The notes under the pieces were generated by a model. The model ran no database searches and had not been told where the DNA came from. It saw nothing but the letters and a program-made list of their open reading frames with translations. From contig NZ_SNXC01000013.1 in NCBI RefSeq assembly GCF_004362145.1, positions 83,327-147,326 on the forward strand: a stretch of 64,000 nucleotides of DNA, written 5' to 3'. Each line of letters starts with the position of its first letter. The first letter of the stretch is position 1. A program made the position numbers and the translations under genes. Origin of the DNA: Marinomonas balearica. GTDB taxonomy: Bacteria > Pseudomonadota > Gammaproteobacteria > Pseudomonadales > Marinomonadaceae. Positions 26,827 to 36,661 of this stretch are shown here, piece by piece.

Positions 26827-27387
26827 TTAGAAATCAGCAACAACACCTAAACCCACACCTTGGTTCATATCAACGGTGTCATGAAGGTTATCAAATTCGA
26901 CACTTGTTTGACCGTAGCGAATAAATACACGTGCATTTCTTAGAGTTTTGTATTCCCCGCGAACTTCACCCTGCCAAAGGCTCTCGACGTTATTAAACGA
27001 CAACACTTTTGGAGAGTAATACAAAGATCCGTAAACACTAAAGCGATTCGCTTTTGGGAAAGTGTAACGGTAGAAACCGCCCAACCCTACTGCAACACCT
27101 GTATCATCAGATCCTGCATCTGCATCAACTGCAATAAGACGAGCACCTAAACCAATTTGCAATGGGTAATCTTTGCTTGTCTCGATGTCTTCAATATGTG
27201 CACCAACGTAAGCGTAAGAGCCGTCGTCAGTATGATACATGCCACCCACATCCATAAAATAGGTTTGTTGGCTTAAGCTAACATCCACTTTAACAGACTC
27301 ATTAGATAGACTACCTTCGAACGTGTTTGCATTTGCAGTAGCAGCAAAAAGTCCCGCTACTACAACAGCAGTAAATTTTGTACGCAT
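26827..27387 (-). CDS. YfaZ-family outer-membrane beta-barrel protein
   Basis: The 186-residue protein has a signal peptide (MRTKFTAVVVAGLFAATANA-N) and then alternating hydrophobic strands ending in a terminal Phe (GVVADF), the BAM recognition signature. SYAYVGAHIE, IGLGARLIAV, GGFYRYTFP and VYGSLYYSPKVLSF follow the layout of E. coli YfaZ (180 residues), a putative porin of unknown cargo. The ATG at 27387 has AGGAC upstream. A start at 27411 would spoil the leader. Confidence 0.85.
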   Translation of the reverse strand: MRTKFTAVVVAGLFAATANANTFEGSLSNESVKVDVSLSQQTYFMDVGGMYHTDDGSYAYVGAHIEDIETSKDYPLQIGLGARLIAVDADAGSDDTGVAVGLGGFYRYTFPKANRFSVYGSLYYSPKVLSFNNVESLWQGEVRGEYKTLRNARVFIRYGQTSVEFDNLHDTVDMNQGVGLGVVADF

Positions 27388-27397
27388 ATTTTCTGTC

Positions 27398-28237
27398 CTA
27401 TAACGATACAATATTCAGTTTTTTTAACGCGTCTTCAGACTGCGTTAATCCTTTAAAATCAAACAACTCTGTATCTGCAAGATGTGATGGTACGATATTT
27501 TGTACAGCAGTAAACATAGTGTCTGTGCGGCCAGGATATTGTTTTTCCCAGCTTTGAAGCATTTCTTTGACAACTTGTCTTTGCAAATTCTCCTGAGAAC
27601 CACAAAGATTACAAGGAATAATAGGGAAAGATTTATAAACCGAAAATTTCTCTATGTCTTCTTCCTTACAATAAGCCAGAGGCCGGATAACAACGTGCTT
27701 GCCGTCATCACTCAAAAGCTTAGGTGGCATACTTTTTAACTTACCACCGAAGAACATATTTAAGAACAGCGTCTCTAGAATGTCATCCCTATGATGACCT
27801 AAAGCAATTTTCGTTGCTCCAATTTCTTCTGCAAAACCATAGAGTGAGCCGCGACGAAGCCTCGAACAAAGCCCGCAAGTTGTTTTACCTTCAGGCACAA
27901 CCTCTTTAACAATACTGTAAGTATCACGCTCCAGAATATGAAAATTCACCCCAATATCTTCTAAATACTTGGGAAGAATATGCTCTGGGAAGCCGGGTTG
28001 CTTTTGATCAAGATTGACAGCAACAATTTCAAAATGAATTGGGGCACTCGCCTGAAGGTTTAACAAAATCTCAAGCATAGTGTATGAGTCTTTGCCTCCT
28101 GAAAGGCAGACCATTATTTTGTCGCCGTCTTCAATCATATTGAAGTCAGCAATCGCTTGACCAGTTAGTCTTCTTAGGCGTTTTTGGAGCTTATTAAGCT
28201 CAACTTTATCTTTCGGGTTTTGAGACAAATCCATCAC
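27398..28237 (-). CDS. ttcA: tRNA 2-thiocytidine(32) synthetase TtcA
   Basis: TtcA thiolates cytidine 32 of certain tRNAs using ATP and a 4Fe-4S cluster. The 279-residue protein has the PP-loop [12 protein letters not shown] (about residue 44), the cluster cysteines in CGLC (about 118) and CNLC (about 208), and [28 protein letters not shown], all characteristic of TtcA. The stop overlaps the untranslated leader of the yfaZ-like gene, which may be read from the same transcript. Confidence 0.96.
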   Translation of the reverse strand: MMDLSQNPKDKVELNKLQKRLRRLTGQAIADFNMIEDGDKIMVCLSGGKDSYTMLEILLNLQASAPIHFEIVAVNLDQKQPGFPEHILPKYLEDIGVNFHILERDTYSIVKEVVPEGKTTCGLCSRLRRGSLYGFAEEIGATKIALGHHRDDILETLFLNMFFGGKLKSMPPKLLSDDGKHVVIRPLAYCKEEDIEKFSVYKSFPIIPCNLCGSQENLQRQVVKEMLQSWEKQYPGRTDTMFTAVQNIVPSHLADTELFDFKGLTQSEDALKKLNIVSL

Positions 28238-28349
28238 TACTAATCGCTATAAAATAAACGCCGCTATATTACTACATCCGCTTGACTGGCGCTATTTATC
28301 AAGAGCAGATTCACCATTCATAACTAATACCTATACCAATATCGACAAC

Positions 28350-28913
28350 TCACGCAGGGTGGACCACCTTCATCACACGCTCATCGTCACTGTTTTCAAC
28401 ATACTTTAACGTTGTTTTGCATAGACGGCATATGTATTCCGTCCCTTTTCGCGCCCTACTGTGTCTGTGCGCTGTAAATTCATGGACGGAGCATGAACAT
28501 TTGTATTTATAGCCGTTTTTTCTTGGTGGCAACTTAAAATTATGAGTTCGATTGGCCGGAACGCCAAAAAGGTGTTCCATGATTGCTTTCCACTCTTTGC
28601 CATGCGGTGACGCATCTAAACCATATATTTGAAATACAACAATGTGTGCGACTTCATGCGGAACAACATTGTTGAGAAATTCATCCGGAGATTGTTCATA
28701 CATGTATGAATTAAGCCGAATTTCATTTTTTTGAAGATAGGCTGTTCCCGCCGCTCTTCCGCGCTGCTTGAAATTAAAACTCGGATTACTCAGTTTTACC
28801 CTGAAATATCGCGATGCGATATTCATACATTCGAAAATTTTTGATTCCACTCGGTCATGATCGACTAGAACGCCTAAGTTTGAAGCAGACAATGAATTAA
28901 TGAACCTCCTCAT
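28350..28913 (-). CDS. sprT: SprT-family zinc metalloprotease-like protein
   Basis: SprT proteins carry a SprT-like domain with an HExxH motif, here VVPHEVAHIVVF (about residue 85). A C-terminal zinc ribbon has the pairs KCSC and CRLC. Other family segments are RGRAAGTAYLQKNEIRLN and HGKEWKAIMEHLFGVPANRTH. Bacterial function is not defined, though eukaryotic relatives cleave DNA-protein crosslinks. The start is uncertain: ATG 28913 (used), ATG 28937, or a TTG further in, behind AGGAGG. The gene begins inside the last codons of recQ, so translation is coupled, which fits a DNA-repair link. Confidence 0.88.
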   Translation of the reverse strand: MRRFINSLSASNLGVLVDHDRVESKIFECMNIASRYFRVKLSNPSFNFKQRGRAAGTAYLQKNEIRLNSYMYEQSPDEFLNNVVPHEVAHIVVFQIYGLDASPHGKEWKAIMEHLFGVPANRTHNFKLPPRKNGYKYKCSCSVHEFTAHRHSRARKGTEYICRLCKTTLKYVENSDDERVMKVVHPA

Positions 28914-30624
28914 ACAGACCACATAGCGCATCTGCATTTATTTCCTTTAACTCTGGCATAGACAGCCCTGTTAACCTACTTAGTGCTGCAGCAGTGTTGG
29001 GTTTTAATTCCGCAATTTTTAACAAAAGATTTTGACTGATCATCCCTGATTGATTGTATTGGCTAGACCAACGGAATGTGTCACGTATAACAGAACTATC
29101 CAAACTTATATCGTACTTCGACGTATAATAGTAATCATCTGACATGATTAATTGCAATTCACTGCGTAATACTTGTCGCGCTTTTTGCGTTAAGCTAAAC
29201 ATTAAGGGACCATTCGAATGCACTCCCACAAACTTCATTGCAATAAGTTTGCGAGCCAGTGTTTTCCATTGCACCTCTGATAATTCTTTTCCATCTGCGA
29301 AAACACTGTAATCATTCAATTTATTGGTCAACACGGCCTTGTTTCTCTTGCCGACCAAAGCTTGGATTAACGCAGTGATAGGCACTACGCCCTTTGTATA
29401 ATAAATATAGGAAAGCAATTTTTGCGCCGCAACCGTTACATTATGCTCAGACGATTGGCGCAAGCACCGATCGCAGTTGCCACAATCTTCGTGAGATTCA
29501 CCATAGTGGGCTAACAGAGACTTTCGTCTACAGCCGCGCTGCTCCAATAATTCCACGAAAGACAAAAACGATGCTGTGTCTTCATTTTGATGCTCAAGCT
29601 GCTGAAGGCCGCGCATTATGTCTTGTAGACCGTATAATAAAAGTGCTTTCGCAGACATCCCTGATCGACCAGCCCGACCAATCTCCTGAAAATATGCATC
29701 AATACTGGGCGGTAAATCTGCGTGAGCAACAAAGTAAACATCCGATATGTCGATTCCCATACCGTATGCCGTCGTTGCTACAAGAACACTAATTTCACCC
29801 GATAAAAAACGCTGATGCCTTTCTGTTTTCTGCTGGTCCGTTAATGCTGCATGAAAGAACGATGCATCTATATGATTTGCATTCAGCCATTCAGCCATTT
29901 CTTCGGTCTTTTTCCGAGAACGACAATAGATAATGCCTTTTTGCCCGAGCGCTTCCTTTAAGATAAAGGCAAGCAACTGTTCTTTTGCTTTTCGCTTCTG
30001 AGATATTTGCAGTGTGATATTAGGACGATCAACGGATTCCATAAAACATTTAGGCGTTAAAAGGTTCAAGCCTGAAATGATTTTCGCAATACCCTGTTTA
30101 TCCGATGTTGCAGTCAAAGCTACAACAGGCACTGCGGGAAAATGACTTTTTAGCGCGCCTAGCTGACCATATTCAGGGCGAAAAGCACTGCCCCATTGAA
30201 AAATGCAATGCGCTTCATCTACTGCAATACATGAAATATCAACGCAGTCTAAGAGAGCCAACACACTGGGCTGTAAAATTTTCTCCGGTGATAAATAAAT
30301 AATATCAAGGTGCCCCGCTCGAATCTCCATTTCAAGGTCGTAACGTTCACCTTTGTTTAGGCTGGAATTCAAAAAACGTGCATTAATTCCTTTTGTCTTA
30401 AGTTCAGCAACCTGTTGTTGCATTAACGCGAGAAGAGGCGATACAACGACACCCACGCCATTTCTTAAGAGGCTAGCTGCTTGGTATATCAGTGACTTAC
30501 CCGCTCCGGTAGGGAGATTGAGAATACAGTCGGTTCCTGAATCTAAGCATTCGATTGCAGATCTCTGCATCGGGCGCAATTCAGTAATGTTCAGCTTGTC
30601 TAAAATCGTATGCAGTGTATCCAT
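28897..30624 (-). CDS. recQ: ATP-dependent DNA helicase RecQ-like
   Basis: This SF2 3'-5' helicase has 575 residues (E. coli RecQ 609). Walker A is NLPTGAGKSLIYQ (about residue 36), the DEAH box is AVDEAHCIFQWG (about 136), and motif VI is QEIGRAGRSG (about 317). The RecQ zinc site CRRKSLLAHYGE/CGNCDRC follows, then a winged-helix region. The C-terminal 60 residues look like a shortened or diverged HRDC domain. RecQ unwinds recombination and fork structures. No LexA box was seen upstream. It is probably co-expressed with the overlapping sprT. Confidence 0.93.
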   Translation of the reverse strand: MDTLHTILDKLNITELRPMQRSAIECLDSGTDCILNLPTGAGKSLIYQAASLLRNGVGVVVSPLLALMQQQVAELKTKGINARFLNSSLNKGERYDLEMEIRAGHLDIIYLSPEKILQPSVLALLDCVDISCIAVDEAHCIFQWGSAFRPEYGQLGALKSHFPAVPVVALTATSDKQGIAKIISGLNLLTPKCFMESVDRPNITLQISQKRKAKEQLLAFILKEALGQKGIIYCRSRKKTEEMAEWLNANHIDASFFHAALTDQQKTERHQRFLSGEISVLVATTAYGMGIDISDVYFVAHADLPPSIDAYFQEIGRAGRSGMSAKALLLYGLQDIMRGLQQLEHQNEDTASFLSFVELLEQRGCRRKSLLAHYGESHEDCGNCDRCLRQSSEHNVTVAAQKLLSYIYYTKGVVPITALIQALVGKRNKAVLTNKLNDYSVFADGKELSEVQWKTLARKLIAMKFVGVHSNGPLMFSLTQKARQVLRSELQLIMSDDYYYTSKYDISLDSSVIRDTFRWSSQYNQSGMISQNLLLKIAELKPNTAAALSRLTGLSMPELKEINADALCGLYEEVH

Positions 30625-30733
30625 GGGGTAGATTATCTAACAAACATCAAATGACTTCATCGATTTTTTGCGTAAGATTCGCTATGATCCATGAGTAATT
30701 ACAATCTAGAATTAATTAGGAAAACATAGTTTT

Positions 30734-31396
30734 ATGGCGCATCAACCTCTCGACGATCTTGAACTGGACGAATTAGAAAATTTTTTAGAGTCTCCGTCCG
30801 TCCATGAAGAATGTCAGACATTTGTTATGGCTCATGGCTTTTTGACTGCATTGGCTATTTGCCCTTTTTCACTACCGGTTGATAAGTGGCTTCCCATTGT
30901 ATTTGAAGAAGAACCCGCCTTTAAAGATGCAAAAGAAAAAGACCGAATTGAAAAGCTTGTTAGCCGATTGTTCATTGATATACAAAAAGAACTTGAGTCA
31001 GAAGACGATTTTCTTGTCCCTTGCGAACTCGAAGTAACACATAATGAAGAAGAATTTTCAGAGCTTCAAGATTGGGCATGTGGCTTTATGGAAGGCGTAT
31101 TCCTAACAGAAAGACACTGGTTTGAAACAGAAAAAGAAGAAGAAATCGCAGAGCTGTTAGTTCCATTTATGGTTGCATCAGGCCTATTTGATGACGAAGA
31201 AGTCACGCAAATTCGCTCTAACCCTAAATTAACACAGTCTTGCATTGATAAAATCCCAGATGTCGTAACCGATCTTTTCTTAGCACTGAGAACAGAGCCA
31301 GAGAAAAAACGTCAGCCTTTTCCTGTAAAAAAGGGGAATAAGAAACCGGGATCAAGCAAACACAGCGGACAAAAAAAGTCAGGCAAACATAAATAG
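30734..31396 (+). CDS. UPF0149/YecA-family protein with basic tail
   Basis: The 220-residue protein has the UPF0149 helical domain (about residues 8-180), with the family segments MAHGFLTALAICP and WACGFMEGVFL. Many YecA proteins end in a SEC-C zinc motif. This one has none. It ends instead in a lysine-rich stretch (about residues 190-220, with KKGNKKPGSSKHSGQKKSG) that could bind nucleic acid (inference). Function unknown. It is divergent from recQ and convergent with the receiver-phosphatase gene. Confidence 0.82.
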   Translation: MAHQPLDDLELDELENFLESPSVHEECQTFVMAHGFLTALAICPFSLPVDKWLPIVFEEEPAFKDAKEKDRIEKLVSRLFIDIQKELESEDDFLVPCELEVTHNEEEFSELQDWACGFMEGVFLTERHWFETEKEEEIAELLVPFMVASGLFDDEEVTQIRSNPKLTQSCIDKIPDVVTDLFLALRTEPEKKRQPFPVKKGNKKPGSSKHSGQKKSGKHK

Positions 31397-31402
31397 AGAT
31401 AA

Positions 31403-31429
31403 GGCGTCTCGACATTAAATCGAGACGCC
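31403..31429. terminator. Hairpin between convergent genes
   Basis: GGCGTCTCGA and TCGAGACGCC form a perfect 10-bp stem with a 7-base loop, between the UPF0149 stop (31396) and the phosphatase stop (31438). U tracts are poor, so termination may need help. Confidence 0.6.
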
Positions 31430-31437
31430 AAGTGGGT

Positions 31438-32577
31438 CTAGCGGCGAACCATCACAAATGTCATATCGTCCTCTTGAGGTTGATCGCCGCGAAATTCTTC
31501 TATTCTGTCAATAAGTTTATTATCCAGTTTATCCAACTCTCGTTCAGGCAGTAATTCATGAGTTAACGACTGCATACCTTCGACGCTGAGTCTTTTACCA
31601 GAATCGCCAAGCTGTTCACTCACACCGTCTGTTGCCATCAACACGAGTTGATCATGATTCAAATTGAAATTCTGCAACTCTGAATCAAATTCTTTATCGG
31701 GCAACACACCTAATGGCATGTGTGAGGAATGAAGCTCAAGTACTTCTTCGTTCTCTGTGAAGATCGAGAGCGGAGGCATACCACCACTCCACAACGAAGC
31801 ACTTCCATCGGTTTCTAATGCTAAGATTTGCGCAGCGCAGAACATATAGTCAGGAGTTACATCGTATAGAACGCGATTCAGACGGCGCGTTAGATCAGCA
31901 AGTGGAATACCAAGCTGAGCGGAATCTAAGAAAGATTGAGCAACGGGCAAAGCACCAACAGATGCCTGCAGCCCATGGCCGGTAAAATCCCCTAAAAAGA
32001 TAAGTAATCGGCCTGATTTACACTCTTTTACCATGGCCAAATCGCCATTGAAATTATCGACGGCCTGTCGATTAACTCTTACTTTGCCTGTGTTCTCATC
32101 ACTGTGAACTTGGATATGAGTCAGCACCTGACGCGCCATATCATGCTCACGTTCAGTTATACGATGGTAATAGGTTAGTTGAGCATTCTTTTCCGTTAGC
32201 TCATTAATGAGCGTAACCTGTTGGATATGATGGCGCAGGCGAGTGCGGAATAAAATCTCATGAAATGGCTTAGGAATGAAATCATCACCACCACACTGAA
32301 AACACTGATTCATTACAGCATCACTTGACTGTGAGGTTAGAAAAACACAAGGGACAAAACGCTCGCCCGCACGGTTTTTCAGGCGCTTTACCAACTCTAG
32401 CCCACTGCCACCCTTAATAACAACTTCAAGCGTAACGATATCAGGTTTCCAACTGTCGAATAACTCCAGCGCTTCGCTATAACTAGTCGCCGAGCGAATT
32501 TCAATTTCTTTTCGACTTAAACTCAATTCGATAATTTCGTGATAAATCTCTTCACTATCGACCGTTAATAGTTTCAT
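31438..32577 (-). CDS. Receiver-domain PP2C (RsbU/SpoIIE-type) phosphatase with altered phospho-acceptor
   Basis: The 379-residue protein has an N-terminal receiver domain (residues 1-120), a linker helix (about 122-150), then a SpoIIE/PP2C phosphatase with FLGDFTGHGLQASVGALP and a C-terminal DDMTFVMV metal motif. Such proteins dephosphorylate STAS anti-sigma antagonists in partner-switching pathways, and the STAS gene lies 8 bp upstream. In the receiver the usual phospho-acceptor Asp is Glu (PDIVTLEVV). The conserved Lys (FIPKPF) remains. The output may therefore be constitutive or independent of phosphorylation. No HPT or kinase domain is attached, unlike HsbR. Confidence 0.9.
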   Translation of the reverse strand: MKLLTVDSEEIYHEIIELSLSRKEIEIRSATSYSEALELFDSWKPDIVTLEVVIKGGSGLELVKRLKNRAGERFVPCVFLTSQSSDAVMNQCFQCGGDDFIPKPFHEILFRTRLRHHIQQVTLINELTEKNAQLTYYHRITEREHDMARQVLTHIQVHSDENTGKVRVNRQAVDNFNGDLAMVKECKSGRLLIFLGDFTGHGLQASVGALPVAQSFLDSAQLGIPLADLTRRLNRVLYDVTPDYMFCAAQILALETDGSASLWSGGMPPLSIFTENEEVLELHSSHMPLGVLPDKEFDSELQNFNLNHDQLVLMATDGVSEQLGDSGKRLSVEGMQSLTHELLPERELDKLDNKLIDRIEEFRGDQPQEDDMTFVMVRR

Positions 32578-32585
32578 TCAGCGCC

Positions 32586-32888
32586 TTACCTAATATTAAA
32601 ACGTTTATCAAAGCGCGAGATCATGAGTATGTTTCTAATAAAATCATTTGGGTTAATAATTTCGATATTAACATCAGCACCTAAAGCATTACGCATGCTC
32701 AACAACATGCCGAGCGCCGCACTATCGAGATATTCAACCATTTGCATGTCTATCCTAAAATTTTCGTACTGACCCACATAGTCGGAGTAAGTCGAACGAA
32801 AATCATTGAATAAAGAGAAATCAAAACTACCAACTACCGTAATTTCCACTAAATTGTTCGTGTTATCAACGTTTACAGTAATACTCAT
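32586..32888 (-). CDS. STAS-domain anti-sigma factor antagonist
   Basis: The 100-residue stand-alone STAS protein has the phosphorylatable serine in MVEYLDSAALGMLL (about residue 56). In partner switching, the dephosphorylated form binds an anti-sigma or other target, and the PP2C phosphatase encoded next restores it. The kinase or anti-sigma partner is not in the window. It resembles HsbA- or SpoIIAA-like antagonists, and the exact pathway is inferred. Confidence 0.9.
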   Translation of the reverse strand: MSITVNVDNTNNLVEITVVGSFDFSLFNDFRSTYSDYVGQYENFRIDMQMVEYLDSAALGMLLSMRNALGADVNIEIINPNDFIRNILMISRFDKRFNIR

Positions 32889-32908
32889 ATCTATATTATG
32901 CCGACTGT

Positions 32909-33217
32909 TTATCGGCTACCTCCATGGCAGTTGGGTGATAGTGGGGCCGCGTTTCCTCTCGCTTCCCACTCGTCGGGAGTGTAAAGATGCAGAGCTAAAG
33001 CATGAATTTTCTTCATTTGTTCCGACAACGCGGTATATACCATTTGGTGCCTTTGAACCAGACGCTTTTTTGAAAAATCATCACTTACCAAAGTAAGCTT
33101 AAAGTGGGATTCGCTGCCTTCAGGCACATTATGAGTATGACTTTCATTAAACAATTCAAGGTACGATGCTTTAAAAGCACTGCCTAAAACGCCGCGTATT
33201 TCTTGTTCTACGATCAT
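32909..33217 (-). CDS. bolA: BolA-family protein
   Basis: BolA proteins work with monothiol glutaredoxins in iron-sulfur handling, and BolA itself also binds DNA. The 102-residue protein shows LELFNESHTHNVPEGSESHFKLTLVSD, then RLVQRHQMVYTAL and the conserved IHALALHLYTPDEW. The ATG overlaps the stop of the SMC gene (ATGA), so it is translationally coupled to the condensin-like operon. True BolA and the shorter IbaG both exist in these bacteria, and the length and HALALHLYTPDEW end favour BolA. Confidence 0.93.
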   Translation of the reverse strand: MIVEQEIRGVLGSAFKASYLELFNESHTHNVPEGSESHFKLTLVSDDFSKKRLVQRHQMVYTALSEQMKKIHALALHLYTPDEWEARGNAAPLSPNCHGGSR

Positions 33218-36200
33218 AACGTTTCTAGCTCCTCATCATCTTCTTTAACATCTACACTCTCATCTGTGCCATTCAACAGTTTTTGACCCTTAGATTGAGG
33301 ATACGCCACATCAATAGAAACCGCACCCCCCTCTCGCCAAACACTGATAATAGTATCCATGTTTGCCGCCATAACAGCACGTTTATCATCGGGCGCTGCA
33401 GCAATAACTTGTAACCCGATATCGCGCATGAATCCCATACAGGTGGCTGTCTTTGCCATATCGATTTTATTAAATGCTTCATCAAACATTGCAAGCGAGA
33501 AGCCACCTACAATATCGCCCTCCATGGTTTCATGTAGGCGATATGTTGTTGAAAGTGCCGCTGCAATAGCCAAATAGAATGGAATTTGATGCTCACCCCC
33601 TGAACCCGTTTGAATACGTTGGCTCAAAGTCGTTTTCATATTCCCTTCCATATCAAGTATATCTACTTCGAAATTATAGAACTTCCTATAATCCGCTAGA
33701 TCTTTCTGCTTCTCTTCGTCAGAAATAAGCTCTTGTATAGAATTCAATGCGTTGGCATGATCTGGGTCCTTGGTAAACTCAGGGTCAAACAAGCCACCAA
33801 CATTTGCTTGATCTTGGGCGCTAAAACGCTCGACAAGATCAAGGATGTCTTTCATATCACCGTTTGGATAATATTTAAACTGATAAACTTCTTGGTTAAA
33901 CGGACGGCGCTTTAAACTGTGATTTAGCTCACGAATAATTTGCGCAACTTGATCTAACGAATCCTTTAGCTTGGAAACATAATCGCTTCTGAACGTTTCC
34001 TCTGCTTCCCGGCGTGCCAATTCAGCACGTTTAGCATACTTAGCCAGTTCCGTTTCACTCAGAACGTCGATTTGATAATTGACATAGTGTTCAAATTCTT
34101 CGAATTTGGATTCGAGGTAATCTAACTGGATATCATCATCAAGGCTGGATTGATGATAACGAGCATAATGATCCGCCACCTCTTTACGAACCTTTTGGTC
34201 GAAGCTTCTTGCTTTTTCAGACGCTTTTTCCGCTCTTGAAATCGCTTCTTTGTATATAGCAGCCCCGTTTACCATGCTGGATTCAAGCAACTCATAACGC
34301 TCACTTGCATATTCCGCATTGAACATTGAGTTCGCAGTCAGCTTAGTTCTATCTTCATCAAGAGAACTCAATGCCACACTTAATTGTGTTTTTTGAGTCG
34401 TTAACGCGCCGTATTGCTCAGCAATTTGTTGGCGCTCTCTGTCCAGTTTTTTCTGCTCAAGTTCGGTTGCAGCAATGCGCTCTTTAAGAGATTCAATTTT
34501 TTCCTGCAATTCAGTATCGTCATGCGCCTGTAATGCGAGGATTTGCTCATTGATATCGTCTAACTCGTGCTGAGAGGTCGTGTTCGCTTTGTTTGCGGCG
34601 GATAACCCTTCGACTTCAAACTGAGACGATGCCATAACACGCCCAAGAATAGAATCGGCCTGCTCTAGCCTCTGATCGGACTTCAAGTAATCTGTTAGCT
34701 CATGCGTCAGGTCACTCAACTGTTTTTCGCGGGACTGTCTCATCCCATCCGTATTGATGCCAACCATCATGTGCGGCACAAAGCGAATAGTAGAGATCGT
34801 ACCCGACAGTTTCAACATCCCATCGAACGTCATCGCACTGTCTTCACGCAGCAGTTGACGTTCAGTTTCTACCGGCTTGATACCACCTAAACGCCTATTT
34901 AAATACGCCTGAGCATGATCATTACTACAACGTATAAATTGAAGAACCGACCCTCTGTCTCCGCGATTAAGCCATAAACGTGTCTGTGTCGTATCAATTA
35001 CACGACACCCCATTAACTGTCGTCTGTGCGCACGGAAAATACGAATCGCTTCTTCAGCATCATCAGGGTCAACAATCAAGGCTTCACGTTGGTTGCCAAG
35101 GTAACCTTCTATGGCATCTTGCCACTTATGATCTGTTACTTCAGAAAGGTGACTCAAAGGCACGGCTTCTATTTGAGCCTGCTTCAAAAGACCTATCAAA
35201 CGTTTGGTATTTTGTGATAAAGGGCTTGAGCCGCCTTTAAGAGAAGAAACGTCGGCCTCTAACTGCTTGCAATCATCTTTTAGGTTTAAAATGGTTCTGT
35301 TCAGTTGTGAGCGCTGTTGGAATACATGACTCTTTTCATCATCTAGCGTTTGATTTAAGCCCTCAAAAAACTTAATCAAGCCTTTTAAATCGCCTTGAAC
35401 ACAGCCTTTTTCATCAATAATATCCAATTGATCACTGGCTTGAGTGAGGATCTCTTTCATGCCGTCACTCAACACATCATTGAAAGGCACCATCCCGCCC
35501 AATAACATAACAGCTTGGCGCGCCTGCAAAAGCACTTTAACGTCATGCTGACCTTGCAACTCAACGAGTTTTTTACTTTGTTCAAGTTGCTGTAATTTCA
35601 GGCCAACATCAGAGTGCTCGTATTGCTGCTCTAAACGTACAAGCTGCCCTTGAAGTTGTTTTAATAATGTTGCACGAGTACCAAGTTCATCCTGAATTTC
35701 TTCTTCACGATCACGATGAATCTCATACTGATCTTGAATATCATCCTGCTTTGAACTTAACTCGTCAAAACGCGCTTCGGTTGCAACCCATTGATAATTA
35801 ACCGCTGTTTGTTCTTGTTGACGCTTTTTATCGCATTCAACTTGGATGACTTTTAAATCATCAATACGCTTTGCAACTTCTTGTGTCTTAGATTCGAGCT
35901 GCTTATATTCCGTAAGCGATTTTTGATACGCGCCAACTTGTAAAGGCGCTTCCGTTAAAACGAAATCCTGAACAAAACGGGTAGGCGACGCAATTGGGAC
36001 AAATTTCAACGCGTTTTTAAAGTTTTTAAGAAAACTGTCCAGCGTGATCACATGATCAGGGCTTGGGCTTAGTTCCTCAAGGTAGCGGTTAATATATTGG
36101 GTTGCAGAGGCACTGCCTGATTTAATGTAGGGATCCAAGCAAGACTTTTTCATTGCTTCACGCACTTCAAGCCAAGGTTTCGCCTTATAGCTTTTAGCCC

Positions 36201-36654
36201 CCATCAACTCAACAAAATCTTCTCTGCGAATACCATAGTTAGGCAAGATGAAACGACCTAAAATGTCTTCTTCTGGTGAAGCTAAAGAAGCACTTAATGA
36301 CAGGCCAATTGTGCTTTCTTTTCCTGTATTTGAATCCTCAAATACCAGCCCTAAATAACAGATAGCATCCTGTCTGGGCTCAGTTCCAACAATCTTAGCG
36401 CTTCCTTGACCGGAATCGATCATACCCAAAATGTAGGAACGAATACTCCGCCCAGATGCTTTACCGTCATTGGCACTTGCGTTGTAATTTAGGTGGCGCT
36501 TACTGGCGCCTGTTAGCACGGTTTGAATAGCATCAAGTAGTGAAGATTTACCAGAACCCGTAGGCCCAATAATGGCAGTATTACCGCGGATATCGATCTC
36601 TTCAGCGCCGAGCAAATACCAATTGACCAAAACAATTCGATTTAACTTTTTCAT
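33214..36654 (-). CDS. SMC-like ATPase of an MksB/JetC-type condensin
   Basis: This 1146-residue SMC-family ATPase has Walker A IIGPTGSGKSSLLDAIQ (about residue 30) and long coiled coils (about 240-480 and 640-870) around a hinge-like region at about 480-620. The C-terminal head carries signature TGSGGEHQIPFY and Walker B FSLAMFDEAFNKID. It begins MKKLNRIVLVNWYLL, as MukB/MksB/JetC proteins do. With the two upstream genes it should form an ATP-driven DNA-loop-extruding complex. In Wadjet such a complex works with the JetD nuclease against plasmids, but no JetD is present here. The stop overlaps bolA. Chromosome organisation and defence both remain possible roles. Confidence 0.9.
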   Translation of the reverse strand: MKKLNRIVLVNWYLLGAEEIDIRGNTAIIGPTGSGKSSLLDAIQTVLTGASKRHLNYNASANDGKASGRSIRSYILGMIDSGQGSAKIVGTEPRQDAICYLGLVFEDSNTGKESTIGLSLSASLASPEEDILGRFILPNYGIRREDFVELMGAKSYKAKPWLEVREAMKKSCLDPYIKSGSASATQYINRYLEELSPSPDHVITLDSFLKNFKNALKFVPIASPTRFVQDFVLTEAPLQVGAYQKSLTEYKQLESKTQEVAKRIDDLKVIQVECDKKRQQEQTAVNYQWVATEARFDELSSKQDDIQDQYEIHRDREEEIQDELGTRATLLKQLQGQLVRLEQQYEHSDVGLKLQQLEQSKKLVELQGQHDVKVLLQARQAVMLLGGMVPFNDVLSDGMKEILTQASDQLDIIDEKGCVQGDLKGLIKFFEGLNQTLDDEKSHVFQQRSQLNRTILNLKDDCKQLEADVSSLKGGSSPLSQNTKRLIGLLKQAQIEAVPLSHLSEVTDHKWQDAIEGYLGNQREALIVDPDDAEEAIRIFRAHRRQLMGCRVIDTTQTRLWLNRGDRGSVLQFIRCSNDHAQAYLNRRLGGIKPVETERQLLREDSAMTFDGMLKLSGTISTIRFVPHMMVGINTDGMRQSREKQLSDLTHELTDYLKSDQRLEQADSILGRVMASSQFEVEGLSAANKANTTSQHELDDINEQILALQAHDDTELQEKIESLKERIAATELEQKKLDRERQQIAEQYGALTTQKTQLSVALSSLDEDRTKLTANSMFNAEYASERYELLESSMVNGAAIYKEAISRAEKASEKARSFDQKVRKEVADHYARYHQSSLDDDIQLDYLESKFEEFEHYVNYQIDVLSETELAKYAKRAELARREAEETFRSDYVSKLKDSLDQVAQIIRELNHSLKRRPFNQEVYQFKYYPNGDMKDILDLVERFSAQDQANVGGLFDPEFTKDPDHANALNSIQELISDEEKQKDLADYRKFYNFEVDILDMEGNMKTTLSQRIQTGSGGEHQIPFYLAIAAALSTTYRLHETMEGDIVGGFSLAMFDEAFNKIDMAKTATCMGFMRDIGLQVIAAAPDDKRAVMAANMDTIISVWREGGAVSIDVAYPQSKGQKLLNGTDESVDVKEDDEELETL

Positions 36655-36661
36655 AATAGAC

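Noticed and set aside
30625-30733. A LexA box upstream of recQ.
   Set aside because: No CTGT-N8-ACAG pattern was found in the gap.
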